The notes beneath the pieces are model-generated. The model was not told the origin of the DNA and ran no database searches. It saw only the letters and a program-made list of their open reading frames with translations. From assembly GCF_051131155.1 (NCBI RefSeq), contig NZ_CP159508.1, forward strand, positions 1,240,001-1,304,000: 64,000 bases of DNA. The letters are read 5' to 3'. Below, piece by piece: positions 26,932-36,078 of this stretch. Origin of the DNA: Pseudanabaena minima (GTDB lineage Bacteria; Cyanobacteriota; Cyanobacteriia; Pseudanabaenales; Pseudanabaenaceae). A program made the position numbers and the translations under genes. Numbering within the stretch: the first letter of the stretch is position 1; each line of letters begins with the position of its first letter.

Positions 26932-27576
26932 ATGAACCTGACAAAAATCAACTCACAAGACTCTTCAATCCCTAATCGCCTAAACGTGGTTCCTTTCCAG
27001 TCCAGTTTAGAAGAGCATTCGCTACTAATAGCGTCTCAAGCTGCAATCAAGTTACAAACAAATTTACTCAAAAGTTCGATCGCCTATGCTCAGTCCATAA
27101 GTGGTAGCCTCATCCTTAAAGCTACGCTCAAACAGACTTTGGAAATTCTCACCCAATGTACTGATGCAGGTGAAGGGAGTATTTTTTTGATTAATGAAGA
27201 TGGACAGATTGAGGAGAGTATATTGGCGAGAAGCCCTGTGACAAGAGATCGCAAAGATTCCGTAATTTCTAAAGTTTTAGATGAGGGTTTAGCAGGCTGG
27301 GCTTTTCGCCATCGACAGATCGGCATCATCTATGATGCGGTTACTGACGACCGTTGGGTACAGTTGCCAGATCAGCCCTATGTTGCTCGCTCGGCTTTGG
27401 CAATTCCTTTAATCTATGGCATTGAGGCGATCGGGATTATTACACTGACGCATCCTCAGCCAAACCATTTTAATGAAGAGTTCGGCATGATGATGCAATA
27501 TTGCATGGAAATTATTGCGGCAATAGTAGTTAATGCTCAATTACATGCTAAGTACCGTCCTTTAGATTTAGTCTAA
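26932..27576 (+). CDS. GAF-domain sensor protein
   Basis: A 214-residue protein with a single GAF domain (about residues 55-200; GSIFLINEDGQIEESILAR, GLAGWAFRHRQIGIIYDAV, RSALAIPLIYGIEAIGIITL). There is no kinase, cyclase or output domain. The expected chromophore Cys of a cyanobacteriochrome is not obvious. It probably senses a small ligand and acts through partners. The stop overlaps the 3' end of the convergent membrane-protein gene by four bases. Confidence 0.85.
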   Translation: MNLTKINSQDSSIPNRLNVVPFQSSLEEHSLLIASQAAIKLQTNLLKSSIAYAQSISGSLILKATLKQTLEILTQCTDAGEGSIFLINEDGQIEESILARSPVTRDRKDSVISKVLDEGLAGWAFRHRQIGIIYDAVTDDRWVQLPDQPYVARSALAIPLIYGIEAIGIITLTHPQPNHFNEEFGMMMQYCMEIIAAIVVNAQLHAKYRPLDLV

Positions 27577-28118
27577 TGGGGAAGAGTTAAGGCTGTGTAA
27601 ATCGTCCAGCTATCCATTAGGAGTAATAAAAGAGTAAACATTAGCAAAATTAGATACATCCAAGGCTGAGCCAGAGGACGCACATCTCTTGTATCAATTC
27701 CTGTGCGCTCTTCAACCTGTTTGACTAATTGCGTAAAGCCAACTACCCGCATTGGTAATAAATAAGCCTGCTCTGAGTCTTTGCTGACAAAATAATAAAC
27801 AATGCCACCCTGCCCAGTAATCCTTGGTTTGAGAGCTTTGATATTTTGCCAAGGCAATGACCAACCCTTACGCAATAAACTCGGAAACCAGCGTGGGTAA
27901 ACCAAACTAATCCCTTGATCATCAAGAATAACGCGATCGCTAAGCGCCCCATACAAAAACACAAACCCGATTACTAAGCCAATACTTAACCATGAGGCAG
28001 GAATCGTCGCATGGGTAAAGTTGCTCAAAAAGGGCAAAGGAGCAGTGAGCGCGGTATATAACAGTAATAAAGTAATCCGAATCAGTGGCGAAACTTTAAA
28101 AACATTGATCATATTCAC
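27573..28118 (-). CDS. Two- or three-pass membrane protein with PH-like (bPH) domain, tentative
   Basis: A 181-residue protein: hydrophobic N-terminus (IRITLLLLYTALTAPLPFL and IGLVIGFVFLYGAL), a central soluble domain (DRVILDDQGISLVYPRWFPSLLRKGWSLPWQNIKALKPR), and a C-terminal membrane segment (YLILLMFTLLLLLMDSW). The central pattern, where a strand is followed by a Trp-x-x-Ile turn, resembles the bacterial PH domains of small membrane proteins. The function is unknown. Confidence 0.7.
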   Translation of the reverse strand: MNMINVFKVSPLIRITLLLLYTALTAPLPFLSNFTHATIPASWLSIGLVIGFVFLYGALSDRVILDDQGISLVYPRWFPSLLRKGWSLPWQNIKALKPRITGQGGIVYYFVSKDSEQAYLLPMRVVGFTQLVKQVEERTGIDTRDVRPLAQPWMYLILLMFTLLLLLMDSWTIYTALTLPH

Positions 28119-28240
28119 TAGGGATTTTATGTTTTAGGCGATCGCAATTAACTTAACATTGTTTTTTAGGGGTAATCTGATAAATGATGGATATGATTAA
28201 ACATCAAAAACACTTACATACAGTACGGATGGTGTAAAAC

Positions 28241-28621
28241 GTGGGTTGGCGTGTACGTGGCGTTCGTGGTGCAACAACAGTTGAGGCAAATACATACGAA
28301 GCCCTAGAGAGGGCTGTGCTAGAGCTTATGGAGGAGATCGAGGCACAAAATGATATTGATCCGCGCGAAATAGTAAGTGCTACTTTTTCGGCAACAACAG
28401 ATATTGATGTGGTCTTTCCTGCCAAAATCGCCCGATCGCGATCACAATGGGAAAATGTTCCACTTTTAGACGTGCAGCAAATGTATGTTGAGGGTAGTTT
28501 AGAGCGCTGTATCAGAGTATTAATTCACGTAAATACACCGCTTGAGCAACACCAAATTAAACATATTTATTTAAATGGCGCACGTGATTTGCGTCCCGAT
28601 CTCGTTTACGCTCAAATTTGA
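28241..28621 (+). CDS. aroH: Chorismate mutase (AroH type)
   Basis: A 126-residue AroH-class enzyme converting chorismate to prephenate for Phe and Tyr synthesis. The GTG start gives VRGVRGATTVEANT, whose Arg belongs to the active site, and the C-terminal half has the RVLIHVNT and HIYLNGARDLRPDL pattern of the trimeric fold. Cytosolic. Monocistronic: a strong terminator hairpin overlaps the last base of the stop codon. Confidence 0.95.
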   Translation: MGWRVRGVRGATTVEANTYEALERAVLELMEEIEAQNDIDPREIVSATFSATTDIDVVFPAKIARSRSQWENVPLLDVQQMYVEGSLERCIRVLIHVNTPLEQHQIKHIYLNGARDLRPDLVYAQI

Positions 28622-28660
28622 GAAAATAGAGGGAGTGCCAAGCACTCCCTCTATTTTCTA
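28621..28660 (+). terminator. Terminator hairpin of aroH
   Basis: An 18-bp stem (28621-28638 with 28642-28659, loop CAA). It starts at the last base of the stop codon and separates aroH from the following TPR gene. Confidence 0.8.
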
Positions 28661-28694
28661 GATACAATCAGTTCAAACGTAAGATAATAGCCCT

Positions 28695-30737
28695 ATGGTC
28701 ACAAGAATTTTTCTGTGTAACGAACAGACTGAACCAGAGATTCGCGATTTTATTCGTGAAGCGATCGCCGATATCTCTGAGGGGGAGCAGTATATCGTTA
28801 CGTGGAACTGCGGCAACATTCAAACACTTAAGGTGGGCGATCGTGCTTACTTTAAGCGAATCGGTAGTGCCAATCAGGGCTATTTTGCTTCAGGAACTGT
28901 AGTTCCTGCGGATCGTGAATATCAACTCAAACTGCGATCGGCTCGTTATCGGGAACTGAGCGAAGCCTACGACATTGACTCACAAGCTAATAATTTTCGG
29001 GTATGGGTGGCTTGGGATGCCTGTGTTAGCTTTGACGAGCCTCTCAGGACAGATTATTTAAAGCAGTTGCCACATTTTCAGGGAATGCCTCTCGAACCAC
29101 AGAGTGATGCAGGTGTATTTCGTGAGGAATATGTACGAATGCTCGATCGCGAGTGGGAACGTCAGACCCAAAAGGCTTTTCGGGCGGGCAAGGGCATTAG
29201 TCTGATTGATGTTTATTACCGTTGGGGATTAGAGGATATTCAGCAGGGTTTCCCTCAAGATGCGTTGGAGTCATTTCGGCAAGCGCTGAAACTCAACCCT
29301 AATTTTATCAAGGCATATTTGGGGCTAGGTGATGCCCATGTAAGTTTGCGGGAATATGCCAAAGCGGTGGGAGACTATGGCAAGGCTATTTCTATGCGTC
29401 CTGATAAGGCGAGGCTAGCCTATTACAAGCGGGGTGAAATTAATTTCTTGCTAGGACAGTTTCAGCAGGCGATGGCAGATTTTCAGGCGGCGATCGCCAT
29501 TGATCCAAATTATGCCGATGCTCATTTTTCTTTAGGTAATACCTATTTCAAGCTTAAGAGCTACGAACAGGCGATCGCTGCCTATAGCAAAACCCTTGAG
29601 ATTAGTCCTGAGCGAGATTTGGCAGTATTTCGACGAGGACGCTCTCATTATATTCTTAAGGAATTTCCTGAATCGATTCGGGACTTTAGCCATGCGATCG
29701 AGTTACAGCCTAGCAATGTTGATGCCTATTACTATCGTGGTTTAGCTTATTCTCAGCCTGACACTGCCGATGAAACCCTTGCTGGTGATGATTTCCGCAA
29801 AGCGATCGTCCTCTATCAAACTCAGGGTAAACCTGAAAAGGCAAAAAAAGCGAAAGAGTTGTTGGAAACCCTTGCAATTGACTCTTTGCCTAAGGCTAGA
29901 CCAAGAAGCAGCTATGCGATCAGTGCTGCTGAACCTGACACCAATGCTGTTGTAGATACTCCGCCCGAAATTATTGCTGAAGTGCCACTAGCTATGTCTA
30001 CGAGTACCGATAGTAATGACGATCATGATGAAGAGACTAGCAGACTCATTATGGCGACGGAACCAATCTCCAATGAAGTCGCTATCTCTAACGCTGAAAC
30101 TGCCATATCTAATTTGACTGAAGCGATCGAAAAGATTGTGGAAGTTGAGAAGATTGTGGAAAAGGTTGTGGAAGTGGAAAAGATTGTTGAGGTTGAGAAG
30201 ATTGTAGAAGTAGAAAAAATAGTTGAGGTGGAGAAATTAGTTGAAGTCGAGAAGGTCGTTGATCGCGTAGTTGAGAAATTTGTAGATCGTGTTGTTGAGA
30301 AAGTTGTCGAAAAGCCAATACCTTTCTCCATCGAAGATCCTAGCACTGCCGAAAAACTGGCGATGATTTCGGTGATGGCTCAGTATATGCGTGAAGGTTG
30401 GATGGTGCGATCGGTAGATAAGTCACAAGTCGGTTACGATCTGGAATGTACTAAAGATGATCTTTGCGAAGCAGTGGTGATTAAAAGCTTTACCAGCGAT
30501 CGCGAGTCCTTTGCAATTTCGGCGATCGAGATTGAAAATGCTCGTAGCAACAAGGATTTTGTCTTGTGGGTAGTCAGTGGTGCTGCTGAAAATCCTGAAT
30601 TACGCTGTCTACGAGGACGTGAGCTATTCGAGCAATTCGACCTCGATCCGCTCGCCTTCGCCGCCAAAGTCCGACAAGCCACAGTTCAACTAGAATTTAC
30701 GCCAGTTGCCCTAGAAATACCACAATTTGAGCAATAA
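28695..30737 (+). CDS. EVE/PUA-like, TPR and DUF3883-like nuclease-fold multidomain protein
   Basis: A 680-residue protein. An N-terminal PUA/EVE-like domain (about residues 1-150: IFLCNEQTEPEIRDFI, YIVTWNCGNIQTLKVGDRAYFKRIG) is followed by about six TPRs (residues 180-400), a Ser/Pro/Thr and acidic linker, a 60-residue run of VEKIVEVEK-type repeats (about 476-541), and a C-terminal domain of the DUF3883/restriction-like fold (residues 555-670: GYDLECTKDD, AVVIKSF, SAIEIENARSNKDFVLWVV). D582 fits a PD-(D/E)xK aspartate but the expected E-x-K is V595-I-K597. EVE plus DUF3883 fits modified-DNA recognition. Function unproven. Confidence 0.75.
   Translation: MVTRIFLCNEQTEPEIRDFIREAIADISEGEQYIVTWNCGNIQTLKVGDRAYFKRIGSANQGYFASGTVVPADREYQLKLRSARYRELSEAYDIDSQANNFRVWVAWDACVSFDEPLRTDYLKQLPHFQGMPLEPQSDAGVFREEYVRMLDREWERQTQKAFRAGKGISLIDVYYRWGLEDIQQGFPQDALESFRQALKLNPNFIKAYLGLGDAHVSLREYAKAVGDYGKAISMRPDKARLAYYKRGEINFLLGQFQQAMADFQAAIAIDPNYADAHFSLGNTYFKLKSYEQAIAAYSKTLEISPERDLAVFRRGRSHYILKEFPESIRDFSHAIELQPSNVDAYYYRGLAYSQPDTADETLAGDDFRKAIVLYQTQGKPEKAKKAKELLETLAIDSLPKARPRSSYAISAAEPDTNAVVDTPPEIIAEVPLAMSTSTDSNDDHDEETSRLIMATEPISNEVAISNAETAISNLTEAIEKIVEVEKIVEKVVEVEKIVEVEKIVEVEKIVEVEKLVEVEKVVDRVVEKFVDRVVEKVVEKPIPFSIEDPSTAEKLAMISVMAQYMREGWMVRSVDKSQVGYDLECTKDDLCEAVVIKSFTSDRESFAISAIEIENARSNKDFVLWVVSGAAENPELRCLRGRELFEQFDLDPLAFAAKVRQATVQLEFTPVALEIPQFEQ
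30120..30315 (+). repeat. In-gene VEK tandem repeat
   Basis: Short 12- and 15-base units encode VEKIVE and VEKVV. About 60 residues should form a long charged coiled-coil spacer. It is within the TPR/nuclease-fold gene. Confidence 0.85.
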
Positions 30738-30747
30738 ATAGTCTGTA

Positions 30748-31362
30748 TTAAAATGCATACTCAATTTGTTTTGCTTGATTGAAATAAATTTTTTTGCTGT
30801 TGAGTAATTGTTGGTAAATCTCATCAACCGTGGGTGTTAATTCCTTCAAACACAGAATAGATTTAATATGATTTTTTAATTTAGCCTCAGATTTAGGTCT
30901 ACTTTTTTTATCAATAGATGTAAGCTTCTGAAATACTATTTTTAAATGTTCTTCTGAAATACTATTTTTTGATTGAGTTGTGGGGGGCGTGGAGTTTGAT
31001 TCCATAATCAAAGGTATATCCTCACTGCGCTTACAAAGTATTTTTTGGCTTTTGAGATAAGCAATTAGTGGATCGAATCCCGTATCTTTAGAAATAATAT
31101 GAAAGAAAGCATCTGCATCTTTTTGAGTTAGTCTTCCCAAGACAAATGTGATATGAAAATCAAGAGCATTTTTGCCACTACCATTTATTTGAATCCATTC
31201 AACTTGACTTCCTAATTCTTGAGATTTTAGGACTAATTCAACAGGTATTTTAGTTTGGTTTGTACCAACAAATATTTTGATATAAAAGTTCTTGCCTTTA
31301 ATAGAATTCAAATCAATATTTTGTACGTTTTCATAGTCAACTAAAATATAATTATTCTTCAT
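30748..31362 (-). CDS. PIN/NYN-like domain protein
   Basis: A 204-residue protein with an N-terminal PIN-like nuclease domain: ILVDYENVQNIDL (first catalytic Asp), KNALDFHITFVLG (second Asp) and HIISKDTGFDPLIAYL (third acidic position). The last 80 residues are a basic helical domain. Such domains cut RNA, but the active site here was judged only by pattern. It ends 10 bases from the convergent TPR/nuclease-fold gene. Confidence 0.75.
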   Translation of the reverse strand: MKNNYILVDYENVQNIDLNSIKGKNFYIKIFVGTNQTKIPVELVLKSQELGSQVEWIQINGSGKNALDFHITFVLGRLTQKDADAFFHIISKDTGFDPLIAYLKSQKILCKRSEDIPLIMESNSTPPTTQSKNSISEEHLKIVFQKLTSIDKKSRPKSEAKLKNHIKSILCLKELTPTVDEIYQQLLNSKKIYFNQAKQIEYAF

Positions 31363-31588
31363 AAAAAGGCATTTACTAATATCGTTTATAAAAATGAATT
31401 TCTTTGTTTTTAGTGAAGTTTGATATTAGGCGCATTCTTCCCCAACTAATTATTCGTATTTTATAGTTTACACACAGTTAAGTATTTATACTACTGAATT
31501 TTTAGTTGCTTTCAAGTCTATCTCTCCCAACTTTTTTGAGATTGCTATACTATGGTGAAATCAAGGCAAGTATTAGAGATCGAGTTTT

Positions 31589-34228
31589 ATGACCCGCAAA
31601 TCTTGGGATAGCTATTTAGAATTAGCCTCAGAATTAGGATTTTGGGATGGCGATAGTGACAAATCGAAAAAACATAAGTCTTTTCATCTACCAGGAGCAA
31701 AGCCACATTACAACCCCGATCGCCCAGGACAGGTGGAGCATATTGCCCTAGATTTGGTGCTTGATATTCCACAACAAGCGATCGCGGGTACTTGCAAGAT
31801 TCGTCTGCGACCTGTACGCGATGGGATTACTGATTTGACTTTGGATGCAGTGAACTTGCGGATTGATCATGTCGCCATTACCGATCAAATAGAAGCAAAG
31901 CCCGATCCAGACAAGACTAAATGCAAATTTGACTATGATGGTGAATTCCTAAAAATTTATCTAAATCAGCCAACTAAGGCAAATGTGCCAATTGAAATTG
32001 CGATCGCCTATGCTGCCGAGCAACCTCAACGCGGGATTTACTTTGTCCAACCGACAGAACATCAACCCAATAAACCTACGCAAGTGTGGACACAGGGCGA
32101 AGATGAAGACTCGCGCTATTGGTTCCCTTGCTTTGATTACCCTGGACAACTAGCGACTTCCGAGATTCGGATTAAGGTCCCTAAGGACTTGATGGTGATT
32201 TCTAATGGAGAATTGATTGAAGTTAAGGATCTCAAAAAAGAGAAGATTTATCATTGGTCACAAAAAGAAGTTCATCCTAGCTATTTGATGACTCTTGCGA
32301 TCGGTGATTTTATTGAAGTAAAGGATGAATGGAAAGGGAAGCCCGTCACTTACTATGTCGATAAGTCACGCACTGCTGAGGAAGCAATCCTGACGATGGG
32401 TAAAACCCCAAAGATGATCGAGTTCTTCAGTGAGAAGTATGGCTATGACTATGCGTTCCCTAAATATGCACAGGTCTGTGTTGCTGACTTCATTTTCGGT
32501 GGCATGGAAAACACTTCCACAACTTTACTAACCGATCGCTGTGTTTTGGATCAGAGGGCTGCGATCGACAATCGCTCTAGTGAAAGCTTAGTAGCTCATG
32601 AGCTTGCCCACCAATGGTTTGGCGATCTATTAGTGATTAAGCATTGGTCTCATGCATGGGTGAAGGAAGGCGCAGCAACCTACGCCGAAGTACTATGGAC
32701 AGATCATGAATATGGAGCCGAAGAAGCTGCTTATTACTTGCTGGGTGAAGCACGTCGCTATATTTCTGAAGATAAAGAGCGCTATCGTCGTCCGATGGTA
32801 ACCCATGTATATCGGGAAGCGATCGAACTATATGATCGCCATATCTACGAGAAGGGTGGCTGTGTTTACCACATGCTTCGCACCGAGTTAGGTGATGATT
32901 TGTTCTGGAAAGCAATCCATCATTTTGTGCGGACTAATGCCCATAAAACCGTGGAGACGATTGATTTGCTGAGAGCGATCGAAGAAGCGACAGGCAAAAA
33001 CTGTATGTTCCTTTTCGATCAATATGTATTTCGTGGTGGGCATCCAGAATATAAGATTGGCTACAGTTGGGATGGGGATAATAACTTGGCGAAGGTCACA
33101 GTTACCCAAACTCAAGATGAATTGTTTGATTTGAAGATTCCCATTGGCTTTGGCTTTGAAGAAGTATCCGAGAATCAAGCTTTCACAGTGCGTCTATTTG
33201 AGAAGGATCAAGCTTTTTACTTCCCTTTAAAACAGAAGCCCAAATACATCAGTTTTGATCGTGGTAATAACTATCTCAAGCAAGTTAGCCTTGAATATGG
33301 GATTGCGGAACTAAAAGCTGGCTTGCAGTTCGATCCCGATCCGATCGCCAGAATTCAATGTGCCGAAGCCTTGGCAAAAAAAGGTGGCTTGGAAGCGGTA
33401 AAAGCGCTCGGACAAGCCCTTATCGATGAGAAATTCTGGGGTGTGCGGGTGGAGATTGCCGAAAATCTTGCGGCGATCAAACTCGATCAAGCTTTTGAGG
33501 CTTTGGCTAAGGGATTGGAAGATCCAGATGCCAAGGTGAGAATGGCGGTAATTAATGGTTTAGCCCAAAACAAGGTGCAGAAGAGTTTAGATCTGATCAA
33601 GCCCTTCATCAAAAAAGGCGATCCTAGCTACAACGTAGAAGCAACCGCCGCAAGGCTAACGGGTGACTTGGCAGCAGCTTTAAGTTCAGAGCGAGAACCT
33701 TCTAAGGTAGTGAAGCTCTTACAAACAGTTCTCAAAGAGAGGGCTGGATGGAATGAAGTGGTGAGATCGGGTGCGATCGCAGGTTTAGCTAAACTCAAAG
33801 ATTCCGATGAGGCGCTGGAAACGGTTCTCAAATACACGGAACCTGATGTTCCACAACCATTGCGTTTAGCCTCAATCCGAGCTTTAGGTGCAATGGGTAA
33901 ATCGCAATCGAAGCCAAAGACTGAGCAGATTCTCAATCGTTTAAAAGTAATTGCTCAAGAAACTTTCTTCTTAACACAGATGGCTGTTGTGGGCGCTCTT
34001 GGGCAAGTCGATAGTGCCGCAGCTATTGGCGTATTGCGATCGCTGTCTGATTCTACCCCCGATGGAAGGGTACGTCGTGTTGCCGACGAAGCAATTCAAC
34101 GGGTTCAAAAGGCGATCGGTAAGGATGCAGGACTAAAGCAATTGCGAGAAGAACTGGATCAACTGCGTAAGGACAATCAAGATCTCAAGAGTCGTTTGGA
34201 AGCGATCGAGGCAAAAGCCAAACCATAA
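31589..34228 (+). CDS. M1-family zinc aminopeptidase with HEAT repeats and coiled coil
   Basis: An 879-residue gluzincin. The exopeptidase motif GGMENTST and the zinc motif H337-E338-x-x-H341 with E360 (HEXXHX18E) are intact. Domains are the N-terminal beta-sandwich, the catalytic domain (to about residue 470), an Ig-like domain, about five HEAT repeats (residues 550-830), and a short C-terminal coiled coil (LKQLREELDQLRKDNQDL). It removes N-terminal residues from peptides. Cytoplasmic (no signal peptide). It is convergent with the next gene. Confidence 0.92.
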   Translation: MTRKSWDSYLELASELGFWDGDSDKSKKHKSFHLPGAKPHYNPDRPGQVEHIALDLVLDIPQQAIAGTCKIRLRPVRDGITDLTLDAVNLRIDHVAITDQIEAKPDPDKTKCKFDYDGEFLKIYLNQPTKANVPIEIAIAYAAEQPQRGIYFVQPTEHQPNKPTQVWTQGEDEDSRYWFPCFDYPGQLATSEIRIKVPKDLMVISNGELIEVKDLKKEKIYHWSQKEVHPSYLMTLAIGDFIEVKDEWKGKPVTYYVDKSRTAEEAILTMGKTPKMIEFFSEKYGYDYAFPKYAQVCVADFIFGGMENTSTTLLTDRCVLDQRAAIDNRSSESLVAHELAHQWFGDLLVIKHWSHAWVKEGAATYAEVLWTDHEYGAEEAAYYLLGEARRYISEDKERYRRPMVTHVYREAIELYDRHIYEKGGCVYHMLRTELGDDLFWKAIHHFVRTNAHKTVETIDLLRAIEEATGKNCMFLFDQYVFRGGHPEYKIGYSWDGDNNLAKVTVTQTQDELFDLKIPIGFGFEEVSENQAFTVRLFEKDQAFYFPLKQKPKYISFDRGNNYLKQVSLEYGIAELKAGLQFDPDPIARIQCAEALAKKGGLEAVKALGQALIDEKFWGVRVEIAENLAAIKLDQAFEALAKGLEDPDAKVRMAVINGLAQNKVQKSLDLIKPFIKKGDPSYNVEATAARLTGDLAAALSSEREPSKVVKLLQTVLKERAGWNEVVRSGAIAGLAKLKDSDEALETVLKYTEPDVPQPLRLASIRALGAMGKSQSKPKTEQILNRLKVIAQETFFLTQMAVVGALGQVDSAAAIGVLRSLSDSTPDGRVRRVADEAIQRVQKAIGKDAGLKQLREELDQLRKDNQDLKSRLEAIEAKAKP

Positions 34229-34260
34229 AAGAAGAAGCACCCAAAGGGTGCCTCTTCTCT
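34229..34260. terminator. Convergent-gene terminator hairpin
   Basis: An imperfect stem around AAGCACCC and GGGTGCCT with loop AAA sits between two convergent genes and ends at their stops. Confidence 0.6.
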
Positions 34261-36071
34261 TAGAACTGTGGTTTAGCGGGTGGTGGGGTGATGAAAATGG
34301 CGATCGCATTATGTACAGGAGCAATTTCTGTTATAGGACGATTGAGAATTTCACCACCTAAAAACAAGCTCGAAGAACTACCACCATCAAGATTAAGCGC
34401 ATCAACCGCTCCCATTTTTTTGAGAACCTCCGCAGTTTGCAAGAGATTAGGAGCAACGCCTTCAGGTGCAGCTTGAACAGTAGCAAGGATTAGTTTACCT
34501 TTCTCTTTCGTAGTAGCGATCGCACTGCGATTAGCTGCTTGAGTATCAAATCCTGCTTGAAATTGTTCTACTTTACCATCTAAGGACAGACTTCCATTTT
34601 TCAGTAGTAAGGGACCCGCACCAATTAAGTTAGGGAAATTTGCAAACTTGTCAGGAATAAAAGCCTGACGACCACGGACAGTCATGCCAATAGGTAATTG
34701 TTTAGCCGCTTCAGGAGTTTGTCTTGCGACTAAAACATAGCCGTCATTAGGAATAGTGATTTGCCCCACACCCACTGCACCGCCTTGATATTGAGCCACG
34801 ACGCGATCGCCACGAACTACAATTAACAGTTCATTTTCGGTAAGTGGTGAATATACACTGCCCCAATTAGGCGTATAACGAGCTATGCCTCTCTGGACAT
34901 AGCCACTATTGAGATTAGTCAGCGCAATCGTAATTTGATTTGCAGTACTGATTTCTTCTTTGAAATTTAGGCGATCAATCAGTGTTTCCCCCTTCTCATT
35001 CCAAGCGATCGCTCCTCTTACTAGCGCCGTTCCTGCTAACCAACGATTGCCTTCACGAATCGCCCCAACAGGTAACTTCCTAATCCGATTAAAAAATCCG
35101 CCATTAATCGCCCCTACCGCTTGCGCCTGTTGCACCATTTGCGGCAGAGGCATTAAGCCTAAGATTCCGTTAGGAGAACTATCGGGATTACTCCAGATAG
35201 CACGTAATTTTAATTGTGGAGATTTCAAATCAACTTCTAGAGCCGTTACTGCAAACTTAATTGTTTTTGGTTCTTTATCCGTCTTCGGTTTGTTGGGAAT
35301 TTCCACTACCCGTTCAATTCTTCGCAATCCATCCGCCCATTGCACAGTTAAACTTGGTGGTACATAATCACGCCGTAAATCGATCACAATCTTAGGTGTC
35401 GGACTACTCAGCATCTCGATCACAGGATTAATCGATTCATTCGTTTGAATTTGAATTTGGGTTAATTTACCCTGTGGCTGCACATTAACCGACTTAACGA
35501 AATTACCTGCGATCGTATTTGTCCCAATAGGCAAGTCAGCCGCCACCTCAGCCGATACAGCTACGGTAATCACATTGCCCTGCTGACTAACTCGCCAAGG
35601 AGTACGGCGATTCAGATCGATCACAAGGCGATCTCCCCAAGGTTGTTTGCTGCGACGCACAGCTTGCATGGTCGCATCGGGGGTGTAAATATTCAGGGCA
35701 TTTCCTGCTATTTCTGTCCGCCATTGTTCAGCGAAAGGCGCAAGATCAAGATAGCGAAATCGACCTGTATTATCAAAGGCAACTCGCGAAAATGTAGGGC
35801 TCGAAAACCATCGCAATCTTTGGCGATCGGCTTTTTCCGAATCCAGCATCTGCACACCTAAACCACCCGTTAGCCAATCTTCCTGCACGTATAAGCTTTG
35901 TTGCCCTTGTTCCACCCTTCTGATCCAACGTCCTGACCAAGGCTGCCCATTTAATTGAATTACATTTCCACTATCGGGGATGGTTGCCGAAGGTGCGCTA
36001 TCAGCTATCAGGATTTGGCAGCTAACAACAGCAAGAAAGGGAATTAGCGTTTTATGATATGTCATTTTCAT
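34260..36071 (-). CDS. Secreted phosphodiester glycosidase (NAGPA-type, DUF2233)
   Basis: About 603 residues from the ATG at 36071, eight bases after the aldo/keto reductase stop. A signal peptide (LIPFLAVVSCQILIADSA) leads to an unassigned beta-rich half, then the phosphodiester glycosidase domain (residues 300-600: AINGGFFNRI, and NLDGGSSSSLFLGG). Such domains cleave GlcNAc-1-phosphodiesters and related cell-wall glycans. The protein is probably periplasmic or extracellular. Confidence 0.85.
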   Translation of the reverse strand: MKMTYHKTLIPFLAVVSCQILIADSAPSATIPDSGNVIQLNGQPWSGRWIRRVEQGQQSLYVQEDWLTGGLGVQMLDSEKADRQRLRWFSSPTFSRVAFDNTGRFRYLDLAPFAEQWRTEIAGNALNIYTPDATMQAVRRSKQPWGDRLVIDLNRRTPWRVSQQGNVITVAVSAEVAADLPIGTNTIAGNFVKSVNVQPQGKLTQIQIQTNESINPVIEMLSSPTPKIVIDLRRDYVPPSLTVQWADGLRRIERVVEIPNKPKTDKEPKTIKFAVTALEVDLKSPQLKLRAIWSNPDSSPNGILGLMPLPQMVQQAQAVGAINGGFFNRIRKLPVGAIREGNRWLAGTALVRGAIAWNEKGETLIDRLNFKEEISTANQITIALTNLNSGYVQRGIARYTPNWGSVYSPLTENELLIVVRGDRVVAQYQGGAVGVGQITIPNDGYVLVARQTPEAAKQLPIGMTVRGRQAFIPDKFANFPNLIGAGPLLLKNGSLSLDGKVEQFQAGFDTQAANRSAIATTKEKGKLILATVQAAPEGVAPNLLQTAEVLKKMGAVDALNLDGGSSSSLFLGGEILNRPITEIAPVHNAIAIFITPPPAKPQF

Positions 36072-36078
36072 GATGTGC

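Noticed and set aside
26679..26951. A 90-codon minus-strand frame
   Set aside because: It runs through two hairpin repeats and is not a real gene.
30023..30346. Ser/Thr/Phe-rich minus-strand frame
   Set aside because: It is the antisense of the VEK repeat, so its repeats are an artefact of the coding strand.
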